A DNA stretch of 64,000 nucleotides from the NCBI GenBank assembly GCA_049999805.1, contig JBNGIO010006165.1:110470-174469 (forward strand), read 5' to 3'. Positions 49,816 through 64,000 of this stretch are shown piece after piece. Positions within the stretch are counted from its first letter, which is position 1, and the number at the start of each line of letters is the position of its first letter. Position numbers and translations under genes: made by a program. The notes under the pieces were generated by a model that was not told the DNA's origin, did no database searches, and was given only the letters and a program-made list of their open reading frames with translations. This DNA comes from Folioceros fuciformis. Its lineage: Eukaryota; Anthocerotophyta; Anthocerotopsida; Anthocerotales.

Positions 49816-50424
49816 CACTCATTTCACCAACAACCTCCCAGGCTGCATTCCACCTCGAACCGCAAGGAGGTCACGAGCTGAATCTCATGATCTGAACACA
49901 GCGATTTCTGGTTACGTGACTCTTCTTCAAGTATAGATGCTTTCTATCCTACACAATACATATTATGTCAAATCTCCCCTGATTTCTCTGATGTTATGGG
50001 AATCCGTTCTACCACATGTTGGTGCCCTTCCTGGGCTGTCCAAGGAAACAAGGCGACATGAGGAACCAGCACCCTTATATGTACACATTTGTACGGTATA
50101 CAACGAGTCGTTCGAGAGTAAAATGTTGGTTGCCTGCTTCTCTTCTAGATCTGTTGTTGAGAATCGCAGAGCACAGTCGAGTGTGTCTGTTTCAGTGGTT
50201 CAGAACGCGCTGCCGGATCTCTGCTCGGGCATAAATCGGGTCAAGTAAGAGGCAAAAGCACGTTCCGGTTTTCTCATCGCCTGGAATTGATGTACAAGGA
50301 TGGCCGGGCCCGTTGGGCACAGACAAATGAACCCGCTCCACTCTTAACTTCCTCATGTCATTTGCACCTCCATCGTATGATGAAGGGAAGATGAAGTGGG
50401 GAGGAGTGGAGGGGGGGTCGGGAG
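49816..50424. other. Intergenic DNA between convergent genes
   Basis: It holds the 3' UTRs of the ferredoxin-MBL gene and the folate-biopterin transporter. Only short frames with no domain are present. Confidence 0.6.
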
Positions 50425-53090
50425 TCATAGCTGCTTGGATTCCTCCATGTCCAGTAAGGCTTTGTCTGCCTTCTCAACTGCTGCTGCGAGATCGCTCTCG
50501 GAAGGGAGCAGTCCGAGGAAAGGTAGTGGAAAGAGCGAGGACACATTGCAGATGACGAGGAGCAGAAGGAGATGATCGAAATTCGTGCTGGTGACGCCCA
50601 GCACCTCCGTCAGCAAGGCGCCCATTAATCCGCCCGTGACGCCGGCCCCATTGCTGATGGACATGAGCGTTGCGAACAGAGTGGCTTCCACACCTGGGGG
50701 ACAAAGCCTGGCTGCCAGAACTAGGATAGGCATGAAGGATACCTGGAAGGCCGGTAGAAACGACAGGTTATTTCTAGAACGATGTAAACGGACCTAGTGC
50801 ACCCAAAACATGGTACTCCATGTAGGGTGGGGCTAACTCACCTGTCCCAAAACGGTGAGGATCAACGAGTCGCCCATGGCAAACCACTGGTCACTGATGC
50901 CCAAAGCGCGATTAACCCCTGTCACTAGTAGGAGCTGAATGGACGGGACGACGAGGGAAGAAAGAATCAGCTTTCACAGGCACAGTCGGCGTACTAGCTG
51001 ACTTGAAATCAGGTCTGCAAGGGCTATACCTGAGTGAGACCCAGAACCGCTCCCACAATTGTTGTCCAGAAGAACATCTTCTGAAGAGATACGTGCTTCA
51101 GCCAACCGTTATAGACGCCCACTCCTACCAGTGACGCAACTGATGTAACCAACCTTACGCGTCCAAGGAATTCAGGCCCAAAACCCAGCTTGTTGGTACT
51201 GTGCAATCAGACAAAGAAGCCACGAATCAAAAGCTGCTGCTGAGATATCGAGCAAGCGTAGAAATTCAAGCGACACAAGCCTCTCGGGGTCATGATGCCC
51301 ACGTGAAATAGAACATGGCGGTATCTGAAGTAGGTGTGGCTTGCCACAAAAAGATGAATAAAGTTGGCAAAAAAATATTCGGCTCCTTTGCAGTTCGCCA
51401 TAAGTGGCCCATCTGCACCCTCGCTAGATCCACAACTCCTGAAGCCCATTTGGATCCAGCATTACCCATTGTTCCCGACGCATATACAGATTGTTCTTGA
51501 ACTAGTCCTGCAACGGCAGAGGTGATGAGGGGCAACAGAGCCGTTACCCCAAACACAAACCTGCAAGTACATACGTTTGGTTCAGTTAGAATAGGCAAAA
51601 GGTTCTGTTGTGTGTACTTCTAACCTCTCGAGTACACACATCCCAAGTCTCACCTCACGCCGTATGATTCTACGAGGTAGCCACTGAAATAAGCGCTAAC
51701 TATTCCTCCCGTTGCTGAAGACCCCCAGCAGAGAGACTGCAGCGAGCCAGCAGTCCCTTGAGACTCGCCACGAGCTCGCTCGACAACCATGGAATCGACA
51801 ACCTTCACCAACATGCATATGGTGAGCGCAAAGAAACAGAGTTCCAAAAAATTGAAGGCCAGCATGAACTTTACAACTGCTACAGATCCTGCGCCAACTA
51901 CTTAGCACTAACAATGGTAGGCTTTGAAGAAAAGCAATGAAGGAGATCATGCACTTACAACATCAGAGAAAGCCACAGACAAGGAGCTGAGGAATATTGC
52001 AACTAGAGCTGTGTACTTGCTGTCCACCAAAAATGCAAGGGCACCCCATGCTACAGCTCCTAGGAAGCCACAAAGCACAAGATAAGACCTTCTTCGGTAC
52101 CCGAAAAGAGGAAGTCCATCACTGTGACAAGCATCATCCAGACGACGACATTCAGTAAATCATGTCACCATAACTTGCTCATGGGTGGGGCACAATCAGG
52201 TGTAGGGGCCCACTCTCCTTACCTAATAAAACCGTAGATGGGCTTCACGAGCCACGGGAACGCAGAAACACCCGACAGCAGGGCAGTCTGCGGCAAGCAA
52301 CATGGAGCATAAGCTTACATAACTTCCAAATCCGAGTGCACAACGACAGTCGAGTGAACGGAGCAGGCACCTCTGCAGGGCTCAAATGGAGATCGTCCTT
52401 GAGGAAAAAGCTGACAGCAAGCCGAGAAAGCCCCAAAATCCCTTGCACAAAATACACCATGGAGATGGCAACAATGTCAGGGGACAATTCCACGCCGAAA
52501 AGGGTGAGCTTCCTCTTGGGTGGCTTTCTCTCCGGCCCTAGCAAGTCGACAGCTTCACTTCCATCCAAGTCTTCCGCTCGGAAGCTCGGACTCTCTACAT
52601 CGCCCTCGTTGTGGAGAGCCTGCTGGCCTCGCAACGTCTGCGAATCTGGATAGGGAGGGAGAAATTGCGGACGAATGTGTTACCACTCAACGAGCTAGGC
52701 GTGAGCTTACGACAACACTTCAGGCATACAAGCACTACCTTTATTTGCAGCGTAGGATGGGCTGCTCTGCCTCATCAGGCGGCCGTCAGCGGCAAAATCC
52801 CAGGAAGAATCCTCCCGCCGACTCATTGCTCGTGGGAACCTAGCTGCAGCTGCCTTCTCTTTCCTGATGCTGATAGCGCAGGAGCGGTGGCAGCGGGACA
52901 CCGTTGCTGCAAACCATTTGCTCCCAGCACGTACCGTTCTAAACCCAAGCCCTGAGGTAGAGAGATGCCTTAAGCCGGGATTGCACGACCCACACAGTTC
53001 CGCTCCACCAGCCCCGCGTCCGGTTCGGCCACCGGTCGGTCGCCCTTCCTTGTAGATAACCTTTGTACACAGCGTTCTACTTGATAACAT
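50425..53090 (-). CDS. FBT: Folate-biopterin transporter (BT1 family), 9 exons, about 613 aa
   Basis: A major-facilitator-like 12-helix carrier for folates/pterins; plastid-envelope members exist in plants. Exons in gene order: 53090-52739, 52645-52371, 52287-52223, 52121-51959, 51802-51654, 51560-51303, 51198-51030, 50934-50842, 50742-50425; all joins GT-AG and in frame. Family motifs: [131 protein letters not shown] and [16 protein letters not shown]. An Arg/Ser-rich N-terminus of about 110 residues fits a plastid transit peptide. The ATG at 53201 would add 37 residues and is an alternative. It appears functional. Confidence 0.92.
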
Positions 53091-53693
53091 GGCCAGCAAC
53101 AATATACGGCTGCTACTCCAAACACCAAGGGGATTGTCTTCCGAGGCACGTTCGCAACGTTCAGCATTGACGATGCCAGTTTTCGATATGGGTGCGCACA
53201 TTCAGTGTGATCACATTTTCCGTCTCCTTCACCACACACTGCTGTCGAGCGCTGCGCACCTCGACGTTTCACAAGTGTGGCAATACATACCCGACACACA
53301 AGCAAGAACCTGTCCAGTCAATCCAAGATTCACAAACATCGGACATACTCATATGTGCGCTGCAAAAAGCTCCACCTAAAGCTTAACAATTACGCTTTAC
53401 AATCCACACGAAGGGATGATCCTACTTCACTTGCCTTTCCCTCATGCAGAACAAATACATGGTCCACAACAGCACGTCTAGCTGGTATCTCCACCACTTG
53501 TTTCTGAATACCTATGGCCTACGGGCTTTGAGAACTTCTAGTTGCGGTGTCCAACCTACACGCCTACCTCGGTAGGCACGTGGGTGCCGGTAGGCCTGGA
53601 CTCCCGACAAATGGCAGGAAGGGCAGTGGTGGACAGGTGCTGCAAATCCGAAAACTCCACTGCCCCAGGGAAAAATGGATTGGCAATGTATGT
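53091..53693. other. Intergenic DNA between FBT and BiP
   Basis: It contains the FBT 5' side and the BiP 3' UTR. No supported gene or obvious structured element. Confidence 0.6.
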
Positions 53694-56334
<2,641 letters not shown>

Positions 56335-56884
56335 CAGGACAACGTCAGCACAATCTCAAACAACCGGTCCGTCACCAGATGGTCAGACCCGCACAGGACG
56401 AGCCGGAAAGAATCGGAGACTGCCAACACCGCGCTCCCGTAAGCGTATGAAGAGAAGATGAACAAAGCTAAGGGCGGGTGCCTCAAATACCATATCAGAT
56501 CACTGCATATATAGAAAATGTGTTCTCAGTCTAGGTAAATCGGTCCGGGTGACTTGGGAAACAAGATGCCACGAAAGCAGGAACAGAACACGTCACAGCG
56601 TCAAGGCGGACCAATGAAATACCGAGTTGGCGTGCCAAGGTGGCATCCACCAATAGGCAGGCTCGGCCACGGAGTGCCACGCTGGCGTGGCCCTGTCCGA
56701 GCCAATACCGTCGCCCGAGAGTGCTGGCCGTCGCGCATGCTGTTTACCGGCGTCAGCCGGTAGCCACGAAACCTGCTGCTTCCCATTTCCAGCTCTAAAT
56801 GCAACAACAGAAAGCGGGGTGGATCGTGGCGGGGGCCAAGATTGGGAGCGTATTGCGCTGGATCTGTTCGCGGGCACTACAACC
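56335..56884. promoter_or_regulatory. Shared divergent promoter of BiP and GRP94 with CCAAT and CCACG motifs
   Basis: The 550 bp between the two start codons hold three CCAAT boxes (56611-56615, 56650-56654, 56702-56706). There are also CCACG at 56667-56671, an inverted GCCACG-N4-CGTGGC (56676-56691), and CACGTCA at 56589-56595 (TGACGTG on the other strand, the core of plant unfolded-protein-response elements). CCAAT plus CCACG is the composition of ER-stress elements, but no pair has the canonical N9 spacing (12 nt at 56655-56666). A minus-strand TATATA at 56508-56513 suits BiP. Joint ER-stress control is inference. Confidence 0.65.
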
Positions 56885-59800
56885 ATGAGGCGATCGGGGG
56901 CAGCCTGGCTGCTCTGCCTGCTTGTTGCCTTCGCGGTGTTGAATCATGACTGTAAGTCCCGTGTTCAGGCCTCTCCGGGCGGTCCTCAGCTTTGAGGCAT
57001 TGTGTGGGCTTGTTAGAGTGGTTGACGCTCCTTCGGGCTTCTGGGGGGGCTTTGCATGCAGGCTTGTTGATTAATCTTTCAGGGTTGTGCACGGGGTATG
57101 ATTGTTTTGCTGGTTGTGAGCGTCGGGAGCACGGACGGACCAGTCTTGGATCTTGCGTGTGGCATTTCCGTCGTGCATGCATGCGGGGTTGGGAAGAGGG
57201 GTATGGGGCAGGGGGTGGGGAGCGCATATGTCGGCCCTCGGTGATGTGTTCTGGCGGGCATTGTGGAGGATCTCTCATGGCGGTGCATTACAGGCTTGGA
57301 TTGAGCTGGCATCGTCGAGCGGCAGGCGTGCATAGACCAGTTGCTGTTTGGTGTGGTGGTTGTGAGTGGCTTGACTTTGTGTGATGGGTGGCACTCTATG
57401 CTTCGTGGCTGGGTTGTGGCGTAGTGCGGATCACGTGGTTGCGAGATTTGGGTTTATGTTCTCTCCGGACAGTGAGTTGAGTCCGGTTTTGGGCACTCCG
57501 CAGGTTGGCATTCGCAGGTGAAAGCAGAGGAGAGTGTTGATGCCGATTTGCGAGACGCACCCAAGATCGAGGAGAACTTCGGCGCCGTCCCACCCGGGCT
57601 GTCCACCGATTCCGAAGTCGTGAAAAGGTGTGATTTAGGCGCCTGGCTTTTTAATGTGGATGCCTTGTGGGGGCAAGGGGAGGGGTGCCCTTTGTTTTCC
57701 CTTCTCGGTGTGAACGCTTTCTGACGATATGTTGGCGGACTTTTCATCCAGGGAAGCAGAGTCGATCAGAACATTGAGGACTCATGGAGAGAAGTTTGAG
57801 TTTCAGGCTGAAGTGTCCAGGCTTATGGAAATCATTATCCACTCGCTATACAGTAACAAGGATATCTTTCTGCGAGAACTCATTTCGAACGCCTCCGACG
57901 TGAGTTCTCCAGGGGTGCACGTGTTGCAGTGATCTGTTTGTGGCTTTGGAATCGGCCGAAGCGAGCTTGAACCTTGCTGGTTTCAATTTGGCAGGCGCTG
58001 GACAAGATCAGATTCCTTTCACTCACTGACAAGTCCGCTCTCGGGGAGGGTGAGGACAGCAAGTTGGAGATTGAGGTACACTGTTCCTCTCCCTTAGCTC
58101 ATGTTGTCAGCGTGGATTACTCAGGAGGAGTAATCCTGAGATGCACTGTGAGGTTCTGACATCTGTCCTGGGAACAGATCAAGGTGGACAAGGATCGTAA
58201 ACTCTTGTCCATCCGGGACAGGGGGGTTGGCATGACGAAGGAGGACTTGGTCAAGAACCTTGGCACAATTGCCAGGTCGGGCACATCAGGTACTTATGGA
58301 TGTTCTGACGCAAGGTGCCGCTAATTGTCTAAATTTTGTCCTTTGTTTCTTAGCACTGAGGAACTTCCTCGTATTAATTTTGACCTTTTTTTGTCAATTT
58401 GTTTGCAGCATTCCTTGAGCAGATGCAAAAAGGCGGTGATTTGAACCTGATCGGGCAGTTTGGAGTTGGATTTTATTCTGTATACCTTGTTGCTGATTAT
58501 GTCGAAGTGATCAGCAAGCACAATGATGACAAGCAGTGAGTAATAGCTGTCAGAGTCACTGGTGTAGCAGAGGAAAAGTTCTTCATGGCGAAGCTGAGTT
58601 TGGTGGAGTTGTTTGAGGACTATCTTACTTGCTAGTGCAAGTCACTGATTACAGTGTGCCCCTATGCCCGTGGCAGGCACATCTGGGAATCTAAAGCTGA
58701 TGGAGCGTTTGTGGTCCTGGAGGACACTGAAAATGAGCCGCTCGGTCGGGGAACCGAGATCAGAATACACCTGAAGGATGATTCCAGCGAGTACGCTCAA
58801 GAGGACAAACTTCGAGTATGTTCTACGCTTACTCTTGTTTTGCTGTTGTTGCATTTGGACTTGGGGTGTAGGCAGCCATTTTCTCCCTCTGTAGAATGTG
58901 TTTCTTATATGCCATTGATTGCAGGAGCTGGTCAAGAAATACTCAGAGTTCATTAACTTCCCCATCCGCCTCTGGGCAAGCAAAGACATTGACGTGGAGG
59001 TGCCGGCAGATGAGGAGTCTGAAGAAGTGTCAGAGGACGAAGAGCTGAAAGAGAGTAAGCTTTGATTTCTGAGGATGACTTTCTTGCCACTAGGAGCACA
59101 GTAGCAGCCAACTGCGGCAGTCTCAAGCAATCATGCACGGAGTGTCGGACATCGTTCTGACCTGGATTCTGTGCTAATCTCGTTGCTGCAGCTGAGGAGA
59201 CGGTTGAAGACGTGGAAGAAGATGGAGCCAGCGATAAGAGTGAGCGATCCTTTTTTTTCCTGCTGTCTTTGACTTGCTAGCCCGACCACGTGTTACCTTA
59301 ACTTGTTTGAAACGGGTTTATTCAGAGCCCAAAACAAAGACTGTCAAGGAAACAAAGTGGGATTGGGAGGTTCTGAACGATGTGAAAGCTGTATGGCTGC
59401 GTAACCCGAAGGAAGTGTCTGAGGAGGAGTACTCCAAGTTCTATCATACTTTGGCCAAGGTAGTCCACTTCGCCGAACGGTTTAGTTCTACCCTTGGTGA
59501 TGTATTGTTTCCAGCTTGCTAAACGTTCCTTAATTCTCTTCCAGTGTCGCTTTGCGGTACTTGTTTTCCTGGCTGAGGACTTCGTTTGTCGAGTATTAGA
59601 TGCAAAAGTTGATCAGTGGCATTTGGTGCTCAGGACTTCGGTGAGGACAAGCCTCTCGCATGGTCACATTTCAACGCTGAAGGTGACGTAGAATTCAAGG
59701 CAATCCTGTACATTCCCCCCAAAGCGCCCTATGATCTTTTTGAGAACTACTACAACACAAAGGCAACAATCAAGCTCTTCGTCCGGAGAGTTTTCATCAC

Positions 59801-61700
59801 AGATGAATTTGATGAGCTGCTCCCCAAATACTTGAGTTTCCTCAAGGTACATGAAGTGACGGGGGCCTCGTTGATGTCTGTCGGTAAACGCTTTTGTGCT
59901 TCGGAAAGCTGGCCTAGAAGCTGACTGGGACGCTTGCTTTGTTGTTTGCAGGGAATAGTCGACTCGGACACTTTGCCCCTGAATGTCTCACGGGAAATGT
60001 TGCAAGAACACAGCGCTCTCAAGACCATCAAAAAGAAGCTTGTCCGTAAAGCCTTGGACATGATCCGCCGAATCTATGAGGAGGATCCTGATGAAGTCCA
60101 CGACGGCAAAACATCTGGTATGTCTTGGTGTGGATTCAATGGAACCAACATTGAACCAAGCCCTAGATGTCCATGAAGATCAGAAGCGAAAGTGTGGATT
60201 GTGGAAGGTCGGGATTCTTGTCCATCAGCTTTGAATTGCTGTGCTCTGAGTCTTCTCTGAATTGGTCAGATGAGGAAACGGCCGTGGAGAACTCTGAGAA
60301 GAAAGGGAAATACGTGAAGTTTTGGAATGAGTTTGGGAAAGCTATCAAGCTTGGAGTGATTGAAGATGCAGCCAATCGTGCTAGGTTGTCTAAACTACTG
60401 AGATTTCACAGGTACATTGATCGTCAATCAGCTTGTCTTAATGTCTGCATGTTGGGAAGCAATGCATGCGAATGTTGCCTACCATTTTCCATGTGTCCAT
60501 TTGCAGTTCCAAATCAGGTGATAAACTGACATCACTCGATGAGTACATTTCCCGAATGAAGGAGGGACAAAAGCAGATATATTACATCACTGGTCAAAGT
60601 AAAGAAGAATTGGAGAACTCTCCGTTCTTGGAGAAGCTGCTCGCTAAGGGTTATGAGGTAAGAGTTTGTCCTGGTGGCAGAGACGTGGACGTGTGTGTGC
60701 ATGTGGGTGGCAAAGTCTATCCCCGCTCTTGAAGTCTAGTCCTGCGTGTTGACAAAGGCTGCGGTTGGTGCCACAGGTGATCTACTTCGTGGACCCCATC
60801 GACGAGTACTTGATGCAGAACTTGTCTGAGTACGAAGAGAAAAAGTTCCAGAACGTTTCCAAGGATGACCTGAAGATCGCCAGCAAGGCGGAAAAGGCAA
60901 GGAACAAGAAGTTGAAGGAATCGTTCAAGGATCTGACGAAGTGGTGGAAAGAGGCCGTTCCCGGAAGCAGACTAGAGTCGGTGAAGGTGAGCAGTCGCCT
61001 TTCCGGCACTCCCGCCGTCGTGGTCACCTCCAAATTTGGATGGAGCGCAAACATGGAGCGCATCATGCAAGCCCAGACTCTCTCTGATCCCAGCAAGCAA
61101 GGCTACATGCGGGGGAAGAGGATACTGGAAATTAACCCTAGGCACCCTATTATCAAGGACCTGAGGGAGAGGGTGGCCAGCAACCCTGAGGTAAGCGTCG
61201 GCTAGCCTGTTCGGTCTTCGTCTGTGCGGGCATGAAAGTGATTGGAACAGCAGTTGCTGTAGCCTACTCACAATGCGATTGATGGATTTGCTCCAGGACG
61301 AGAGTGCGAAAGCCGTGGCAACCTTGATCTATGAGACGGCTCTGCTCCAGAGCGGCTTCATCCCAGACGACTCGAAGGACTTCGCAACTCGCATCTACTC
61401 TGTGATCAAGGCTAACTTGAACTTGAGCCCGGACGCGGACGTGGAGCCTGAGGAGGAGGTTACCGAGGAAGAGGAGATCTCGGCAGAAGCGAAGGATACC
61501 GACAAGGAGGTACACGTAACATACTAGAAACGTACATGGTTGACCAGTGCCGAATTTCCTGCATACTCACTGGTAACATTCTCTCCATTCTGGGACAGGG
61601 AGGAGATCACGACCAGGAGGCGCATCCTGACGAGGAATTTGAGAGCTTTAATGCTCAGAATTTTGAAGATTCGAGCTTCGACTTGAAAGACGAGTTGTAA
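56885..61700 (+). CDS. HSP90B1: ER-lumenal HSP90, GRP94/endoplasmin (SHEPHERD-like), 17 exons, 836 aa
   Basis: ER chaperone for receptors and secreted proteins. Signal peptide [20 protein letters not shown]. Exons: 56885-56951, 57504-57627, 57752-57899, 57995-58075, 58178-58289, 58409-58535, 58677-58815, 58925-59054, 59192-59239, 59326-59459, 59634-59846, 59952-60117, 60270-60411, 60507-60657, 60777-61190, 61297-61509, 61599-61700; all GT-AG and in frame. N-terminal ATPase: [37 protein letters not shown] and [17 protein letters not shown]. An acidic charged linker ([18 protein letters not shown]) and middle domain ([36 protein letters not shown]) follow. The C-terminal domain ends in an acidic tail and the canonical KDEL. 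Intron 1 is the longest (552 bp) and GC-rich. It appears functional. Confidence 0.97.
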
Positions 61701-64000
61701 CCGCCGCGGCCAGAACAGGCCATGTAATTTTGCAAGGAGTAGAGACACATTAGATACGAATCTAGTGTAGAAATACGATTGTGGACAAGAAGTGGACAAT
61801 TGTCGTCGGCGGGTGAAGAGCAGCCCAGCCTTCCCCACCAGGGTGTAGTTGTTTAATGGAAACTACAGGGGTTGTGCAAGTCTGGGTGCCCGCAAGATAG
61901 CCGTTAGAGTGGTAGTGGTCAGGAGGTGGCACCCAAAATTCCAGACCAGGGGAGGACAAACCTGTGGCACGGTGTTGCAAGTTGCCTGCACTTTTCATGC
62001 CCCTCGCTAAACGACCGTGTGGAAATCAAAGCTGGAATCACATTTCCCACTCAGAAGGCATGCAGCATGTGCCTTTTGCTGTTCGTCGCTAGCACTTGGA
62101 GAGGAGCATTCCTGACATGCATATCTCGGCAGTCGAGTCATAAACTCCCTGCCAGTGAGAGTAGCCCGAAAAATCGCCCACGTCCCACGGTGATACTATA
62201 CGATTTTCGTCCCAGGTTAGCGCGATTTGCACGCTGTACTGTACAAAGCCAAGTCGGAGTGGAAGGGGGAGTGGGAGAGGAAGTCGGAGTGGGAGTCGGA
62301 GCCGGAGTCGGAGTGGAAGTCAGACTTGTCCCCAATATCTGCCCCAGCCCAGTCAGCTTGGTGCGTCGTCCATCATGCTGCCTGTGCTGCCAAAACGCGC
62401 CTCTATTCTGGCAGATATTTGGAGGCAGCTGTCACAGCGTCCCTAAATTGGCGTCAAAGGGCAGGCAAGGCAGAGCCCGTTCCCATAGGTGCCCACCCGC
62501 CGTGCCTCCTGCACCAATGGCGACTTCTGTATGCAGGCCAGGCCCCCCAGGGTTTTACTGCTCTACACATCTGGCAACGACTCACACGCGTTGTGTACCA
62601 TGTATCTGCATCTGTGGCCCTCCTACCCTACCCTACCCTACGCTACCATACCCGGCCCCGCATGAATCCACCCGTGGTTCCCCACTGCCGCTTCGTACGG
62701 GTCCCAAGTCTTCCTTCACGTGTGGTATGGTGCATGTATGTGGTGCTCCCTTGGCCTGCAACCTGCGTCCCAGCTTTGGAATCTCTCCATTTGTTTTTGG
62801 CGTACAAGCCCACATCCCCTGTGTATACTACATTACTTCACTACGCTACACACGCTTTGGGTTTCCTGTCGCCCAGGGGTCCTTGTGAAAGGGACAAGCG
62901 CATTCGGTTGAGCAATGTTCGCTGCTGTGGGACTTTGTGTTCTCGGGGATTGCATTCTTGGGTCAAGAGCCGTCAAGGTAGGTAAGGATATTAATGTTAA
63001 CCTATCACTCTCACGTCGTGAGTATTTGAATCTTTGATAGCTACTCCATCTTCCTTGCCAAGAACACGCCCGTCTCCATGAAAGCTAAAGCTCGGAGTGT
63101 CCATGACCAAATGACTGCTTGCTGCGGCTTCCTCAACATGACAAAGCTAGAACCATGGCATGGCCGGCCCTCATCACATACGCACAGGGCGCGCCTGTTG
63201 CTTACATCCACCTGCACACAATTCTGGCGAAGACAGGATAGAGAACGGAGAGGGAGAAGGAGAAGCGGTGGGACCCCAGTCCCGCGTGGCTCCATGTTAT
63301 ATGCCGGCACTTGTCGCGTCTCAAAATATCTTCTCGACTCTGCCAGGAGCAATCCGTCCGTTCGGAGGGGCCTGCTCCGGACGACGCTCCCCGGTGGTCA
63401 GGCCAGGCATCCGGCGCTTGGAGCGGATATGGTGCGCTTTTCAACAACCGGCCTGCGCTGGCGAGACGCAACTCGCTCGGCAGTCGACTGCGCTATACCG
63501 CACCTTCCCGGAGCCGCCTGCGGGAAGGAAGGAAGCCAGCCGCGATGTGATATTAGCCTGTCACTCACGCTAGCTCACCTAACTGGGCCGAGAAGGAGGC
63601 GACAACAGCAAAAGAGCAGAAGCGAGTCGACTCGGAAGGGGAAAGCTGGAATCATTACATGATTGTTGCCGCAAAGGGAACAGGGCTTGGAAGAGCAGCA
63701 ACGAGCGGCGCAGACCAGCGCGGCGCCGCATAATGCAAAATAATGCCACCACAACATGAAAATTCTCACAATCGGACAGCAATCGCAAAGCAAATGCATG
63801 CCTCCCCTTCCTCCTCCTCGACGCGTGTTACCTCTGTAGCGGCGACGTGGCCCCGCCATGGCTCCCGAGCTCCCGACTCGACCCGACCCGATACACGCTG
63901 CGGTCCGTTCCTGTTCCCGTCGGCCGGGCTGTTCCCGCGGCAAGGACGGCCCGGGCTCGATACCGGCCCGCTGCTGCCCGCCCCGCAAATGAGATGCCCG
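61701..64000. other. GRP94 3' flank and unassigned low-complexity DNA
   Basis: No gene is supported. 62240-62325 is a GGAGTC-type hexamer minisatellite. Near 62626-62660 there is a short run of ctaccctaccctacc that is not a true telomere repeat. 63840-63990 is very GC-rich. Long open frames here (61926-62888 plus, 63575-63988 minus) come from skewed composition and show no domain. Confidence 0.55.
62240..62325 (+). repeat. GGAGTC-like hexamer minisatellite
   Basis: About 12 imperfect copies of ggagtc/ggagtg/ggaagt. They explain the artificial Ser/Glu-rich frame in this stretch. Confidence 0.8.

Noticed and set aside
20940-53090. A folate gene cluster (MTHFR plus folate-biopterin transporter)
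   Set aside because: The genes are about 27 kb apart with unrelated genes and repeats between them. Co-location is most simply chance.
56650-56671. Canonical ERSE (CCAAT-N9-CCACG) in the BiP/GRP94 promoter
   Set aside because: The spacing is 12 nt, not 9, so I list only the separate motifs.
62626-62660. ctaccctaccctacc run as an interstitial telomere
   Set aside because: The unit is CCCTA without the AA of the plant repeat, it is short, and it soon degenerates.
61926-62985. Long plus-strand open frames after GRP94
   Set aside because: Driven by a GGAGTC minisatellite and GC-skewed sequence. No domain and no splice support.

Overview
This is a nuclear window from a plant. The evidence is intron-rich genes with GT-AG introns mostly 60-150 bp long, a DYW-class pentatricopeptide repeat (PPR) editing protein, a plastid-type lipoxygenase, a WAT1-type transporter, a plant-type deoxynucleoside kinase, plant MSH5, a plant telo-box and PIF/Harbinger relics. 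The short introns and compact spacing suggest a small-genome non-seed land plant (bryophyte or lycophyte grade; a hornwort is possible). The species cannot be fixed from the sequence alone. Six N runs (10 or 100 bases) mark a draft assembly.

Layout. 0-5.5 kb: a 5'-clipped tRNA-Trp, an intronless F-box/kelch-like gene, deoxyhypusine synthase (minus, 7 exons) and an AE7/MIP18 cytosolic Fe-S assembly gene (plus, 5 exons, one apparent AT-AC intron). 5.5-8 kb: 26-bp and 34-bp tandem arrays and unassigned DNA. 8-18.3 kb: a very long deoxynucleoside kinase (minus) head to head with the meiotic MutS homologue MSH5 (plus, about 35 exons), with a telo-box between them. 18.4-20.6 kb: an unprocessed, dead copy of the proteasome ATPase gene RPT1. 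20.9-23.8 kb: complete methylenetetrahydrofolate reductase (12 exons). 24-34 kb: repeat-rich DNA with a pogo-like element bounded by TA and terminal inverted repeats, a PIF/Harbinger transposase relic, a trihelix/Myb-SANT-like relic and an unclassified coiled-coil relic. 34-47 kb: a single-exon WAT1-type transporter, a decayed PPR fragment, a plastid 13-lipoxygenase (9 exons) and an intact intronless PPR-DYW gene. 48.8-53.1 kb: a ferredoxin plus metallo-beta-lactamase-fold protein and a folate-biopterin transporter (9 exons). 53.7-61.7 kb: the ER chaperones BiP (minus) and GRP94 (plus), head to head across about 550 bp. 61.7-64 kb: low-complexity and unassigned DNA.

Functional links. BiP and GRP94 act in the same ER folding pathway, and their shared intergenic DNA holds several CCAAT and CCACG motifs, so co-regulation is plausible. 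The other genes look like independent housekeeping or organellar genes: eIF5A hypusination, Fe-S assembly, dNTP salvage, meiotic recombination, folate metabolism, jasmonate or oxylipin synthesis and organellar RNA editing. I found no multi-gene defence or biosynthetic cluster. The most interesting items are the apparent minor-spliceosome introns in AE7 and MSH5, the BiP/GRP94 divergent promoter, the PPR-DYW protein with an OSB-like PDF motif, and the long N-terminal extension of the deoxynucleoside kinase.
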